NCBI GenBank assembly: GCA_031262485.1 | Contig: JAISHO010000042.1 | Coordinates: 1-64,000, forward strand | Direction of reading: 5' to 3' | Length of the DNA: 64,000 nt | Source of the DNA: Propionibacteriaceae bacterium | GTDB taxonomy: Bacteria; Actinomycetota; Actinomycetes; Propionibacteriales; Propionibacteriaceae | Shown here: piece by piece, positions 1-8,235 of the stretch | How positions within the stretch are numbered: position 1 is the first letter of the stretch | Layout: every line of letters begins with the position of its first letter | The notes under the pieces: generated by a model | What the model saw: only the letters and a program-made list of their open reading frames with translations | What the model was told of the DNA's origin: nothing | The model's database searches: none | Made by a program: the position numbers and the translations under genes

Positions 1-867
1 ATTCGTGATGACAAACACCTCTTCCCAGGTTTTCGTTCCGTCGATGCGGATGCGGGTGCGTCTCAGCTTGATGGCCTGTCGGGCGCCGGGGAAGCAGATC
101 TCCCCGTCGGGAAATCGCAGGATGCGGTGATGGCGCCAGGTGAGCAAACCGTGATGCTGGTCGGGTTCACGGTGGAGGCTGGCGTCTTCCCAGGGCAAAT
201 GTTTGACCTGGTCCAAAACGGTCGGCTGGTTTCCTTTCAGCTGAAACACCCACCAGGCTCCTCGGTCGGCGATCAGGGCTGCGGAGGCGGCGTGGGTGTG
301 CAAAGCATCGAGAGTGACCACCACTCCGTCGATGTCGCCGATCTGGTCGAGAAGACCCTCAAGACAAGGGATTTTGTTTGTTTTCGCGGAGACGGAGACC
401 TGGCCGCTGACCGCTCCGGTGTGGGTGGCGGCACCCAGGAGATGGACACGGTCGCAACCATTGGTTTTGGCTCCCCGGACTTCTTTGCCGTCGATCGCGA
501 CAACGATGACAACGCTGGTCGAGGATCGTTCCTGGTCCAGGGCCCAGGATCCGAAAAGGGCGTCGAAGGTGTCGCCGTCGATCAATGCCAAAACGCGTCG
601 GATGGTCTCCATCGACGGGCATTTCAGGTCACGTTCAGCCAGGAGGTCGGTATGGGCGTTCGCCCAGTCAAAGATCGCCTGGATCGAGCGCTGTCCGCAG
701 GCCACCGCCCACAAAGCGATCATGATGATGTCGGAAAGCCGGTAGCGGACGCCACGAGGATCACGCGGGTCAGGAACTTGGTTGGCGACAGCGCGAAGAG
801 AATCAAGATCAACGGCGTTGGGGGCTTGCGGGTGGCGCGAAGTGGGGGTGGTGAGAGAGGATGGCAT
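1..867 (-). CDS. ISAs1-family transposase, C-terminus cut by window edge
   Basis: This gene is absent from the ORF track because its stop lies beyond base 1. Reading the minus strand from the ATG at 865-867 gives 289 open codons. The N-terminus has the ISAs1-associated helical domain (VPDPRDPRGVRYRLSDII). It is followed by a DDE catalytic core with a first Asp in AIDGKEVRGA, a second in VVVTLDALHT, and the KGNQPTV motif typical of the family. The reading stops at TWEEVFVITN, near the expected third acidic residue, so perhaps 80 residues are missing. It should catalyse DNA cut-and-paste of its own element. The + strand ORFs over this stretch are shadows. Family assignment is confident; intactness cannot be judged from this window. 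Confidence 0.88.
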   Translation of the reverse strand, partial: MPSSLTTPTSRHPQAPNAVDLDSLRAVANQVPDPRDPRGVRYRLSDIIMIALWAVACGQRSIQAIFDWANAHTDLLAERDLKCPSMETIRRVLALIDGDTFDALFGSWALDQERSSTSVVIVVAIDGKEVRGAKTNGCDRVHLLGAATHTGAVSGQVSVSAKTNKIPCLEGLLDQIGDIDGVVVTLDALHTHAASAALIADRGAWWVFQLKGNQPTVLDQVKHLPWEDASLHREPDQHHGLLTWRHHRILRFPDGEICFPGARQAIKLRRTRIRIDGTKTWEEVFVITN

Positions 868-870
868 AGC

Positions 871-931
871 GGGCTGAAACCTTCACGGTGTAACTGGAAC
901 TCGAAACACCAAGTTCACCAGGTTTCAGCCC
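871..931. repeat. Inverted repeat upstream of the ISAs1 transposase
   Basis: Perfect 11-bp arms GGGCTGAAACC (871-881) and GGTTTCAGCCC (921-931) flank 39 bp just upstream of the transposase start. They may belong to the terminal region or promoter of the insertion sequence. The other end of the element is outside the window, so terminal repeats and target duplication cannot be defined. Confidence 0.45.
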
Positions 932-1073
932 GTGTTCACCCTAGCCACACCGCGTATCACCCGACTTTGAGTAGCCCGTGAAGGCCGACCGCAGATGATC
1001 GCCTAATCATCTCGATCAAGAGGCACTACCCACTGGTACGGCATTACCGATGCGCTCGTGGTAGGGATAGACG

Positions 1074-3182
1074 GTGACTGAAAACACCTCTGCAAAGCAG
1101 CAGACCCCCGCCCCCGCTACCCCGTTCCACGACCTCGACGCCTACAACGCAGTGCCTCGCGTGAGCGGATTGGCGCTCTCCCCCGATGGCAGCCGGCTCG
1201 TGGCCTCCGTGCAGTCCCTCGATCCTGAGGCGACCGCGTGGCGCACCGCGTTGTGGGAGGTCGATCCGACGGGCCAGGCCCCGGCGCGGCGGTTGACACG
1301 CTCGGCGAAGGGTGAGGCCGCCCCGGTTTTCACAATAAACGGTGATCTGTTGTTCACCTCAGCCCGTCCAAACCCGGACGTCAAGGAGGACGACGAGGTC
1401 TCGTCCCTGTGGCGTCTTCCGGCAGCCGGTGGGGAGGCCGAGGTCGTCGTGAGCGCCCCCGGTGGTATCGGCGGTGTGGTGACGGCGCGTGAGGCGAACG
1501 TCGTCACCGTGACGAGCCAGGTCATGCCGTCGGCTGAGAACCTCGAACAAGATGAGGAGATCCGCAAATCGCGCAAAGACAACAAGGTCGGTGCGATCCT
1601 TCACACCACCTATCCGGTGCGTTATTGGGATCATGATCTCGGCCCGGCTGAGACGCGACGATTCACCGTGAAGGAATCCGACGGCGCCCCGGCGGAGTTG
1701 AAGCAGCTGACTGGCCCCGGCTTCCACCTTCAATTCGAGGACGCAGAGTTGACCCCGGATGGCTCCACACTCGTGACGAGTTGGGATGTCGCCGACGAGA
1801 AGGCGTCACGCCGTTCGATCCTCGTGGCGATCGACATGGCGACCGGTGAGCGGCGGACTCTCGTGGACGATCCGACGGCCGACTCGGTCGATCCGGCGGT
1901 GAGCCCGGACGGCACATCGGTGGCGTACGCCATCGCGACGAAGACCTCGCCCACCACTCCCCCCACGGTGCGATTGGGTCTCGTGTCTCTCGAAGGTGAG
2001 CCGGACCCGCGACGACTGGCGGACGACTGGGACCGTTGGGCCGCCAGCCAGGTGTGGCTCCCCGATGGCAGCGGTCTTGTGGTGACGGCGGATGAGGATG
2101 GGCGCTGCCCCGTCTTCCTCATGATCTTCGGGGCGACAGCGGACGACGAGGTGACGGTCGAGCGTGTGACGACGGATGCCGCGACGTTCAGCGACGTCGT
2201 CGTCTCCCCGGACGGCGCGACGCTCTACGCCCTGCGCAGTTCCTACCTGGCCCCGAATGAACCCGTGCGGATCGACCTGGCGGCCTTCATCGCCTCCGGC
2301 GCTCCCGGTGAACGGACGCCCGTCGAGGCAACAGCCTTGCCCGGGCCAGCCCCGGCGCTGAAACTGCCGGGCCGTCTCGAAGAGGTGGAGACACAATCAT
2401 CCGACGGCACACGCGTGCGCGGCTGGCTGGCATTGCCCGAAGACGCCCCCGACGGCGGAAAGCACCCCCTCCTCCTGTGGATCCACGGCGGCCCGCTGAG
2501 CTCGTGGAACGCCTGGTCGTGGCGCTGGTGCCCGTGGATCCTCGTCGCGGCGGGCTACGCGGTGCTGCTGCCCGACCCGGCTCTCTCCACCGGCTATGGC
2601 CAGGATTTCATCGCCCGCGGCTGGGGTCGTTGGGGCAAAGAGCCCTACACCGACCTCATGGCGTTGACCGACGCCGTCGAGGCGCGCGACGACATCGACG
2701 AGACGCGCACCGCCGCGATGGGCGGCAGCTTCGGCGGCTACATGGCCAACTGGGTGGCCGGGCACACCGACCGCTTCAAGGCGGTCGTCACCCACGCCTC
2801 CCTGTGGGCCCTCGACCAATTCGGCCCCACGACCGACGACGCGACCTACTGGGCCAACGAGATGACCACCGAGATGGCTGAGGAGAACACACCCCACAAG
2901 CACGTCGGGCAGATCACCACCCCCATGCTCGTCATCCATGGCGACAGGGACTACCGCGTCCCCATCGGCGAGGGGCTTCGCCTCTGGTATGAACTGAACA
3001 CCGCCTCCGGGCTGCCCATCGGCGACGACGGCGTCAGCCCCCACCAGTTCCTCTACTTCCCCGACGAGAACCACTGGGTCCTCACACCGCAGCACGCGAA
3101 GATTTGGTACGAGGTCAACCTGGCATTCCTCGCCAAGCACGTCCTCGGCGAGGAGAGGGAACTCCCGCAGATCCTCGGCTGA
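1074..3182 (+). CDS. S9-family serine peptidase (acylaminoacyl/dipeptidyl peptidase-like)
   Basis: A 702-residue cytosolic prolyl-oligopeptidase-family enzyme that should hydrolyse short peptides. No signal peptide is seen. The N-terminal two-thirds contains WD40/propeller-like repeats (repeated LSPDG, LTPDG, VSPDG and WLPDG segments). The C-terminal alpha/beta hydrolase domain carries the triad: Ser552 in GGSFGGYM, Asp626 in HGDRDYRVP and His667 in DENHWV. The start is a GTG just after AGACG. The length is normal for COG1506-type S9C enzymes. It stands alone between the insertion sequence and the GyrI-like gene. The base composition is the high-GC norm of the chromosome. Confidence 0.9.
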   Translation: MTENTSAKQQTPAPATPFHDLDAYNAVPRVSGLALSPDGSRLVASVQSLDPEATAWRTALWEVDPTGQAPARRLTRSAKGEAAPVFTINGDLLFTSARPNPDVKEDDEVSSLWRLPAAGGEAEVVVSAPGGIGGVVTAREANVVTVTSQVMPSAENLEQDEEIRKSRKDNKVGAILHTTYPVRYWDHDLGPAETRRFTVKESDGAPAELKQLTGPGFHLQFEDAELTPDGSTLVTSWDVADEKASRRSILVAIDMATGERRTLVDDPTADSVDPAVSPDGTSVAYAIATKTSPTTPPTVRLGLVSLEGEPDPRRLADDWDRWAASQVWLPDGSGLVVTADEDGRCPVFLMIFGATADDEVTVERVTTDAATFSDVVVSPDGATLYALRSSYLAPNEPVRIDLAAFIASGAPGERTPVEATALPGPAPALKLPGRLEEVETQSSDGTRVRGWLALPEDAPDGGKHPLLLWIHGGPLSSWNAWSWRWCPWILVAAGYAVLLPDPALSTGYGQDFIARGWGRWGKEPYTDLMALTDAVEARDDIDETRTAAMGGSFGGYMANWVAGHTDRFKAVVTHASLWALDQFGPTTDDATYWANEMTTEMAEENTPHKHVGQITTPMLVIHGDRDYRVPIGEGLRLWYELNTASGLPIGDDGVSPHQFLYFPDENHWVLTPQHAKIWYEVNLAFLAKHVLGEERELPQILG

Positions 3183-3288
3183 CCGCCGCGCCCGGGTGAG
3201 AGATCACGCTCGAACTCTCACCCGGCCGGCTTGGCCGCTCAGTACTCCCCTCTTTCTCGCATCCACCCCAGATTCAAGGACGTGCCCC

Positions 3289-3933
3289 ATGCCGCTGGAT
3301 TACAAGAAAACGCAAAAAGAGCTGTATCGACCAGGCCTGACGCCTTCCCTCATCGACGTTCCAGAGATGACCTTCATCGCCGTCGACGGCCACGGCGATC
3401 CCAACACCTCGCCCGACTACCAAGCGGCCGTAGAAGCGCTGTACGGATTGTCATACACGATCAAAATGAGCCCCAAGAGCGGTGATGCTCCCGAAGGATA
3501 CTTCGACTACGTTGTGGCTCCCCTCGAAGGATTCTGGAACGTCGATGACGACACTTTTCGCGGGGACCGACCGATCGCCGACAAGAGCACCTTCACCTGG
3601 ACTTCAGCCATCCGCCAACCGGAATTCGTCACCGACAGCGTGTTCGCGTGGGCGAAAGAAACCCTCTCCAAGAAGAAACCGGGCCTAGACTTATCGAAGG
3701 CCTATCTGTGGACATTCACCGAAGGATTATGCGCCCACGTGATGCACATCGGCCCCTACGACACCGAGCTCTCCACCGTGCGGACATTGACCGCATTCAT
3801 TGAAGAATCGGGGCACACGACGGACATCGGCGCTCATCGCCGGCACCACGAGATCTATCTCAGCGACCCGAGAAAGTCCACGCCGGAGAAGATGAGAACC
3901 GTTATCCGGCATCCGATCACAACTCTTCGCTAG
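3289..3933 (+). CDS. GyrI-like small-molecule-binding domain protein
   Basis: A 214-residue protein matching the stand-alone GyrI-like/COG4832 type (LDYKKTQKELY, AVDGHGDPNTSPDYQAAV, YDTELSTV). These domains bind small hydrophobic ligands and often accompany MerR/AraC regulators. Here no DNA-binding domain is present, so it may act as a ligand sink or detoxifying hydrolase; the function is inferred. The ORF-track start at 3196 adds 31 residues without family features. The ATG at 3289 has AAGGA 8 nt upstream and is preferred. It converges on the KAP NTPase gene. Confidence 0.8.
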   Translation: MPLDYKKTQKELYRPGLTPSLIDVPEMTFIAVDGHGDPNTSPDYQAAVEALYGLSYTIKMSPKSGDAPEGYFDYVVAPLEGFWNVDDDTFRGDRPIADKSTFTWTSAIRQPEFVTDSVFAWAKETLSKKKPGLDLSKAYLWTFTEGLCAHVMHIGPYDTELSTVRTLTAFIEESGHTTDIGAHRRHHEIYLSDPRKSTPEKMRTVIRHPITTLR

Positions 3934-3987
3934 CCGCCATCCGTGGTCAGGTAGCACACACCACCTGTTCAGCACATCGAAAGTTGT

Positions 3988-4004
3988 CGGCGGCTCCGCC
4001 GCCG
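3988..4004 (-). promoter_or_regulatory. Perfect GC hairpin 4 nt after the KAP-CLec stop codon
   Basis: On the minus strand CGGCGGC-GGA-GCCGCCG forms a perfect 7-bp stem, starting 4 nt beyond the stop at 4009-4011. No T-run follows (ACAACTTT), so it is a poor intrinsic terminator. In known diversity-generating retroelements a short GC hairpin a few nucleotides past the variable repeat promotes retrohoming. The position here fits that role, but this is inference. Confidence 0.55.
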
Positions 4005-4008
4005 GGGA

Positions 4009-6189
4009 TTAAACATTCAACCACAAAGCGGGGCGCACGCCGCCCGACGCGGACGAGACGTGCGTGGAGGCGTCGACGAGCACGAGGCCGACGGCGAAGA
4101 CGAAGGAGGCACCGCCCGGGTTGCGCCCCGGGGAACGCAACCACCACCACGATTTGTTATTGTCTTCGGTAAGAGCAATTAATTGACCACTACGAAAATC
4201 TTGTCTTCCGATTGTGCCCCAATTCGGTTTCTGTTGTCCGGCCAGATATCGCATCATTTCCTCCAGGCTCAACAGAAAGGCACGATCACTTGTCGCACGG
4301 CCTCCCGGCGTTCCGAAGAACGGATTATCCGGATTCTCAACCGGGCCCTCCTCCACCTGTTCCCACATCGGTCGACCTAAAGACGCCATGAACTGACCGT
4401 TGAGCCAGCGGCGCAGATCGCATGTCTCCCAAGTCACATCGACCTGTTCTCTGTTATAGGGCCCTTTTCCGACGATGCGATCGGAAAGGAGGAGTGCGCG
4501 TCCGTGGCCTTCTTCCGGTCCCACCAACACCCGCCACTCGTAGCCGCTGAGCGAGACTGATTTCGCTCCATATCTGATCAATCTCTGTTGCTCGGCGACA
4601 TTCTCGGCAGAGGAGGGGGTACGCTCTTCGAACTCGACCAGATCCAAGGCGCTTCCACTTGAACGAGGGATCCGCGATGAGAACGACTCCGCCGAATCAA
4701 CCAGCGGTGCCGCACCGGAGGAACCCGCAAGTTTGAAATGCGTCTCAGCCGCCTGCCCACTCACGTTCAGACCCACACGTCGGACCTCCTGGAGAAACCC
4801 ATCTCCTCTCCCGCCGAAAATTCCGTCGATATCGTCTCGACGTAAGTCTACTTTTGTTGGATCGTCGGGGTCTTTCTGTGGACCGTTGAGCAGGTATGCC
4901 AAGCGCTCGGCTCTCTTGTCATGGTTGCTCCGCAATCCGGCGTAGACATCTCGGTAACACGTCTTCATAGCAGCGAGGACAGCCGCGACCCTCGGATCGT
5001 ATCCTTCGAGCCTGTTGGGAAAATCATACTTAACGGGAGTCTCATGTTGAATAGGTGCTGATTGCCCCATCGCGACCGCGTGGTCGATGACGAACGTGTT
5101 GATCGTGCGGATCATCAACCGCGTCGTGGCGTCGACCTCAGAATCCTCAAAGGCGGCCCGCCACATGGGCACGATAACTTCGATTTCCTCGTCGGTAAGC
5201 GTCGGAATGTCGGGGAATCGATTGGCCGCGTCGCAGAGCATTTTCCGAATGAATGTCTCTTTCTTACCACTCGCGACCAAGGGCAAGTCGAAAGCCACTT
5301 GCACCATCTTTTCCAGATAATGCTCCGCGATCCCGAGATTTTTGTATTCCTTCACCTGATCAATGGCCTGGACCACCGCTTGCGGATCGATGGCCAGCAT
5401 GAAGACACATTTCGGGTGACACATGTACAGCTTGATTTTCTCCAGCAGATCGACGATGCGCTCCGGCAGACACCTGTCAAGATCATCGATGAAGAACACA
5501 ATCTTTCGGCCGCCAGCCAGGGAGTCCAAGGCGTCCTTGAACAGAGCCTGAAGCTTGACCTGGTCTTCTTGGACGCGCATGCGAGCCTGAAGCTGATCAT
5601 GACGATTCCTCTGCCATGCCTGGCTGATCGCGTTACCGTCCAGTTTGAGCTCGGCTGCGGGGTCAAGGCCACTGAATACAACACTAGGTGTCAACACATC
5701 GGCGGCAGTCCACAGAAGGGCAGCCGTGACCTCCTTGACACGATGAGCGATCTCATTCCAGTTCATGGCTCCCGAGCTTCGCCGCACTTCCTGCGCCGTT
5801 TGGAGCATCGCGACAACGGGATTGACGTCGAACTGGTGCTCCCACAAGTCGAACCAGACCGTATAGAAATCATCGTCAGCATCGACCCTCTGTTTGACGT
5901 TATGCAGCAGGTGAGTCTTCCCCTCACCCCACGACCCGTACACAGCGGCGGTGAAAGGGGGCTCGACCGCGCCAATGATCCCAGCGATTTGTTGCGCCAA
6001 CTCATTCCGCCCCAGCCGGTCCTCACGCAACGCACCATCTTTCTTGAAAACCTGATCGTTAAGCGGGCGAACAACCGCAGCTTTGGCTTTACTGGGAGCG
6101 CCCTCCACGGACTGCTCGGATCGACGATCGAGTTCTGTCGACGTGCTCATGACATCACCACCATCCCGGGAACCCACCTCATTCATCAC
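4009..6189 (-). CDS. KAP P-loop NTPase fused to a C-type-lectin-like (DUF6273-like) domain
   Basis: A 726-residue protein. The N-terminal KAP-family NTPase has Walker A GSWGEGKT (about 85-92) and the signature Walker B VFFIDDLDRC (about 231-240). The usual pair of transmembrane helices inside KAP domains is not obvious. From about residue 530 to the end lies a DUF6273/CLec-type module (TWETCDLRRWLN, WWWLRSPG at 681-688, GVRPALWLNV at the end). KAP NTPases are linked to membrane-associated assemblies and to phage defence; CLec domains of this shape are common ligand-binding scaffolds of DGRs. The gene is visibly lower in GC than its neighbours, suggesting transfer, except for its GC-rich last 129 coding bases. 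An internal ATG (residue 14, base 6150) with GGTGGTG upstream is an alternative start. The biological role is unknown; a conflict or recognition ATPase is the best guess. Confidence 0.85.
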   Translation of the reverse strand: MMNEVGSRDGGDVMSTSTELDRRSEQSVEGAPSKAKAAVVRPLNDQVFKKDGALREDRLGRNELAQQIAGIIGAVEPPFTAAVYGSWGEGKTHLLHNVKQRVDADDDFYTVWFDLWEHQFDVNPVVAMLQTAQEVRRSSGAMNWNEIAHRVKEVTAALLWTAADVLTPSVVFSGLDPAAELKLDGNAISQAWQRNRHDQLQARMRVQEDQVKLQALFKDALDSLAGGRKIVFFIDDLDRCLPERIVDLLEKIKLYMCHPKCVFMLAIDPQAVVQAIDQVKEYKNLGIAEHYLEKMVQVAFDLPLVASGKKETFIRKMLCDAANRFPDIPTLTDEEIEVIVPMWRAAFEDSEVDATTRLMIRTINTFVIDHAVAMGQSAPIQHETPVKYDFPNRLEGYDPRVAAVLAAMKTCYRDVYAGLRSNHDKRAERLAYLLNGPQKDPDDPTKVDLRRDDIDGIFGGRGDGFLQEVRRVGLNVSGQAAETHFKLAGSSGAAPLVDSAESFSSRIPRSSGSALDLVEFEERTPSSAENVAEQQRLIRYGAKSVSLSGYEWRVLVGPEEGHGRALLLSDRIVGKGPYNREQVDVTWETCDLRRWLNGQFMASLGRPMWEQVEEGPVENPDNPFFGTPGGRATSDRAFLLSLEEMMRYLAGQQKPNWGTIGRQDFRSGQLIALTEDNNKSWWWLRSPGRNPGGASFVFAVGLVLVDASTHVSSASGGVRPALWLNV
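4021..4149 (-). other. Candidate DGR variable region in the CLec domain
   Basis: These 43 codons (WWW...GVRPALW) contain only 5 adenines in 129 coding-strand bases. Of the 27 codons between the conserved WWWLRSPG and GGVRPALW blocks, 20 are NNC. The codons just upstream are AT-richer (CAA TTA ATT GCT CTT...), so the boundary is sharp. Adenine loss at AAC-derived codons is the footprint expected of adenine-specific DGR mutagenesis. No matching template repeat was recognised in this window. Confidence 0.5.
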
Positions 6190-6348
6190 AACTCAACGAC
6201 AAGGCTTCTATGCCCGTGCCGTGACTTCGTGGCAGCATTCCCTGTTCAAAACCTTGGCAATGCCACTCTAGAGATTTTTCACCGCGTTCGCTCTCCTCAC
6301 GGTCGTGAAAGAACTCCCATTTTGTTGATCGCAGCTTCCGCATAGTTC

Positions 6349-6393
6349 ATGTGGCCGCTTAACGTCTCTTATGTGGCCGTGCTCGGGTATACT
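6349..6393 (+). promoter_or_regulatory. Direct-repeat operator and -10 box of the HTH-PIN module
   Basis: ATGTGGCCG occurs at 6349-6357 and 6371-6379, exactly 22 bp apart (about two helical turns). It is followed by TATACT at 6388-6393, a good -10 hexamer. The -35 is weak. A transcript starting 7 nt below the -10 would begin at the GTG at 6400. The layout suits autorepression by the HTH partner. Confidence 0.5.
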
Positions 6394-6399
6394 GTGAGT

Positions 6400-6732
6400 G
6401 TGAGTGACACGATGACTCTGGATCCTCGACACCTGACGGATGACGGCTGGGCTCGTCTGAGGGCCTTCTTTGAAACCGCCCGAGAAAAGGGTGAGGTCGT
6501 TGATCTATCGGCACGTGTCGAGATGCTCAGCCCCGCCGAGGTCGGCAGACGCCTTGGGATGTCGCGCACGACGGTGCGTCGCCGCATCGCGGCAGGCGAG
6601 CTGGCGGTCACCAAAGTCGGCACCCACAACCGCATCACGCTGCCCGAGTTTGAGCGTTTCCGGCGCGAGTTGATGTTCCGCATGGCTCAGGCAAGCGCCG
6701 ACGAGATCGCGGCAGACCTGTTCGATGAGTGA
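6400..6732 (+). CDS. Helix-turn-helix (excisionase-type) antitoxin
   Basis: About 110 residues. The centre is a MerR/excisionase-like HTH (SPAEVGRRLGMSRTTVRRRIAAGEL) followed by the winged segment KVGTHNRITLPEFERF, as in antitoxins paired with PIN toxins. The C-terminal helix (QASADEIAADLFDE) would wrap the toxin. The ORF-track start at 6349 lies inside the putative operator. GTG 6394/6400 or ATG 6412 are more credible, and GTG 6400 fits a leaderless transcript from the TATACT box. Its stop overlaps the toxin start by 8 bp. It probably neutralises the PIN protein and represses the operon. Confidence 0.75.
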   Translation: MSDTMTLDPRHLTDDGWARLRAFFETAREKGEVVDLSARVEMLSPAEVGRRLGMSRTTVRRRIAAGELAVTKVGTHNRITLPEFERFRRELMFRMAQASADEIAADLFDE

Positions 6733-7390
6733 GCGAACCGTCCTCTTCATCGACGCTAACACCCTGGCGACGCCGGTCACCCGAACGATTCTCATCACCG
6801 GCGCAGGCGCCGATGGCATGAGGTGGACATGGTCGTCCCATGTGGAGGAGGAAGCTGATCGTCACGCCCGTGGCGATTCGACGAAAACCTCCACGGTTCG
6901 CACGACGATCCTGAAGTCAGAGTTATCTCCCACGGCGCGAACCACGCGCGGGTTGAAGACGAGGTCAGTGAAAGATCGTCAAGTCATCGCCGATGCCATT
7001 AAGGCTGGAGCCAGGTATCTCATCACGACCGACGTGGATGATTTCGACTTCGATGACCTCGCAGCGCATGGAATGAATGCAGTCAACGCAGACCACTTTA
7101 TGGCCCAAAGATTCTCCGAGGACGCATACCGTGAATCTGTTGAGTTGCTCTCGCAGATACAGAAGAACCCCGGCCGTACCCCAGCTGAGGTGCATCGGAT
7201 GCTAGGACGACGGCATCCCCGCCTGGCCACGCGGTTTTCTTATCTTTACGGCACACTTCCGGTCGACGCGGATCCCGATCAACCGAGCGTCATCTTCCGA
7301 GGCATAAGCTGCATCCGTTGTGACAACCACCTCGGTAACGAGGAGGGCATGCAGGTCGGGCTATGCGCAGAGCATTTTGCAACGAACTGA
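6725..7390 (+). CDS. PIN-domain toxin of the HTH-PIN pair
   Basis: A 221-residue protein with a PIN-like fold: an N-terminal acidic motif in VLFIDANTLA, then SVKDRQVIADAIKAGARYL and TTDVDDFDFDDL supplying the other acidic metal ligands, and NADHFM closing the domain. PIN toxins are Mg-dependent ribonucleases that cut tRNA, rRNA or mRNA. The tail of about 100 residues (QIQKNPGRTPAEVHRML...) resembles the C-terminal extension of this larger PIN subgroup. Translation is coupled to the upstream antitoxin by ATG/TGA overlap. The target RNA is unknown. Confidence 0.75.
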   Translation: MSERTVLFIDANTLATPVTRTILITGAGADGMRWTWSSHVEEEADRHARGDSTKTSTVRTTILKSELSPTARTTRGLKTRSVKDRQVIADAIKAGARYLITTDVDDFDFDDLAAHGMNAVNADHFMAQRFSEDAYRESVELLSQIQKNPGRTPAEVHRMLGRRHPRLATRFSYLYGTLPVDADPDQPSVIFRGISCIRCDNHLGNEEGMQVGLCAEHFATN

Positions 7391-7413
7391 TCCTTGTCAA
7401 TCGACAACTTGCG

Positions 7414-8235
7414 CTATCCGAGGCACTTCAGAGCGAATTGGTCGATGAGCCGAGCCAATGTGAAGGGTCGGAAGTAGTGGGCGTTGTGCCCGACAGCGGA
7501 GATCGTGACCCGTTCGACGTGCTTGAGACGACCGGCCAGTTCGTCAATCCACGCGGCATGTCGGGGCGGACTCATCGCCCCACCGATGAAGCCGACCGGC
7601 GCCGTGATGGTGAAGAACACGGCACGTCGATCGCCCCGAGCCTCAATGCCCGCCCCGTCGAAGAGAACCAGCCCCTCGACGAGACGACGGTAGTGCGGCC
7701 AGATCAGGCAACTGCTGAACAACCAGGTGTAAAGCGAAGAGTTGCCGATGTTGGCGCGGAAGAACGTCCGCCACGCCTCGTCCACGTGACCGGATAAGAA
7801 AGCATCTTTCGCCGCCTGCGTGGGAACGGGGTCGAGGGCCGGCGCAAGGCACGGCTCGTAGAGAATCCCGCCGGAGAACCGGCCCGGCATCGCCGCCAAA
7901 GCCTCCAGCGCGAGGTTGCCGCCAGAGGAGTGACCCACGATGATCGGTTCCCCAGGCACAGCGTCCACGATGGCTTCGATGTCGGACACCTGTGCCGCCA
8001 CCGACCGATCGGCGCCATCAGGAAGGTCCGTGCGGTAAGGCCGCCGACAGAACCGGAGAACTCGGTATTTCCTGGCCAGAAGCCTCGCCACTGCGGCATA
8101 CGACGACCCATCGTCGAAACCCTCGTGGCAGATGAGGATGACCGGGCCCGAACCCTGCTCCACGACGCGCGTGACCACCCCATCGGAGGCGGCCACCGAG
8201 AACATGCGTCCACCTCTATTCACGGGGAAGTTCAC
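7414..8235 (-). CDS. Alpha/beta hydrolase
   Basis: A 273-residue hydrolase of the alpha/beta fold with nucleophile elbow GHSSGG (about residues 100-105), an early oxyanion segment ILICHEGFDDGSS, and a C-terminal His in AVGHNAHYF. The acid is likely in the strand before IEARGD. No signal peptide is seen, so it is probably cytosolic. The substrate cannot be predicted; small esters or lactones are typical. It shares a 4-bp ATGA overlap with the upstream GNAT gene, so the two form a small operon. Confidence 0.82.
   Translation of the reverse strand: MNFPVNRGGRMFSVAASDGVVTRVVEQGSGPVILICHEGFDDGSSYAAVARLLARKYRVLRFCRRPYRTDLPDGADRSVAAQVSDIEAIVDAVPGEPIIVGHSSGGNLALEALAAMPGRFSGGILYEPCLAPALDPVPTQAAKDAFLSGHVDEAWRTFFRANIGNSSLYTWLFSSCLIWPHYRRLVEGLVLFDGAGIEARGDRRAVFFTITAPVGFIGGAMSPPRHAAWIDELAGRLKHVERVTISAVGHNAHYFRPFTLARLIDQFALKCLG

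Noticed and set aside
127-981. 284-aa + strand ORF at the left end
   Set aside because: It lies opposite an unmistakable ISAs1 transposase frame (289 open codons with DDE motifs) and has no recognisable domain.
5062-6345. 427-aa + strand ORF
   Set aside because: Antisense to the KAP NTPase, whose Walker motifs are intact; the composition is typical of a GC-frame shadow.
4009-7390. Complete DGR cassette in the window
   Set aside because: Every ORF around the KAP-CLec gene was read; none has reverse-transcriptase motifs and no template repeat was found, so only a target-type region can be proposed.
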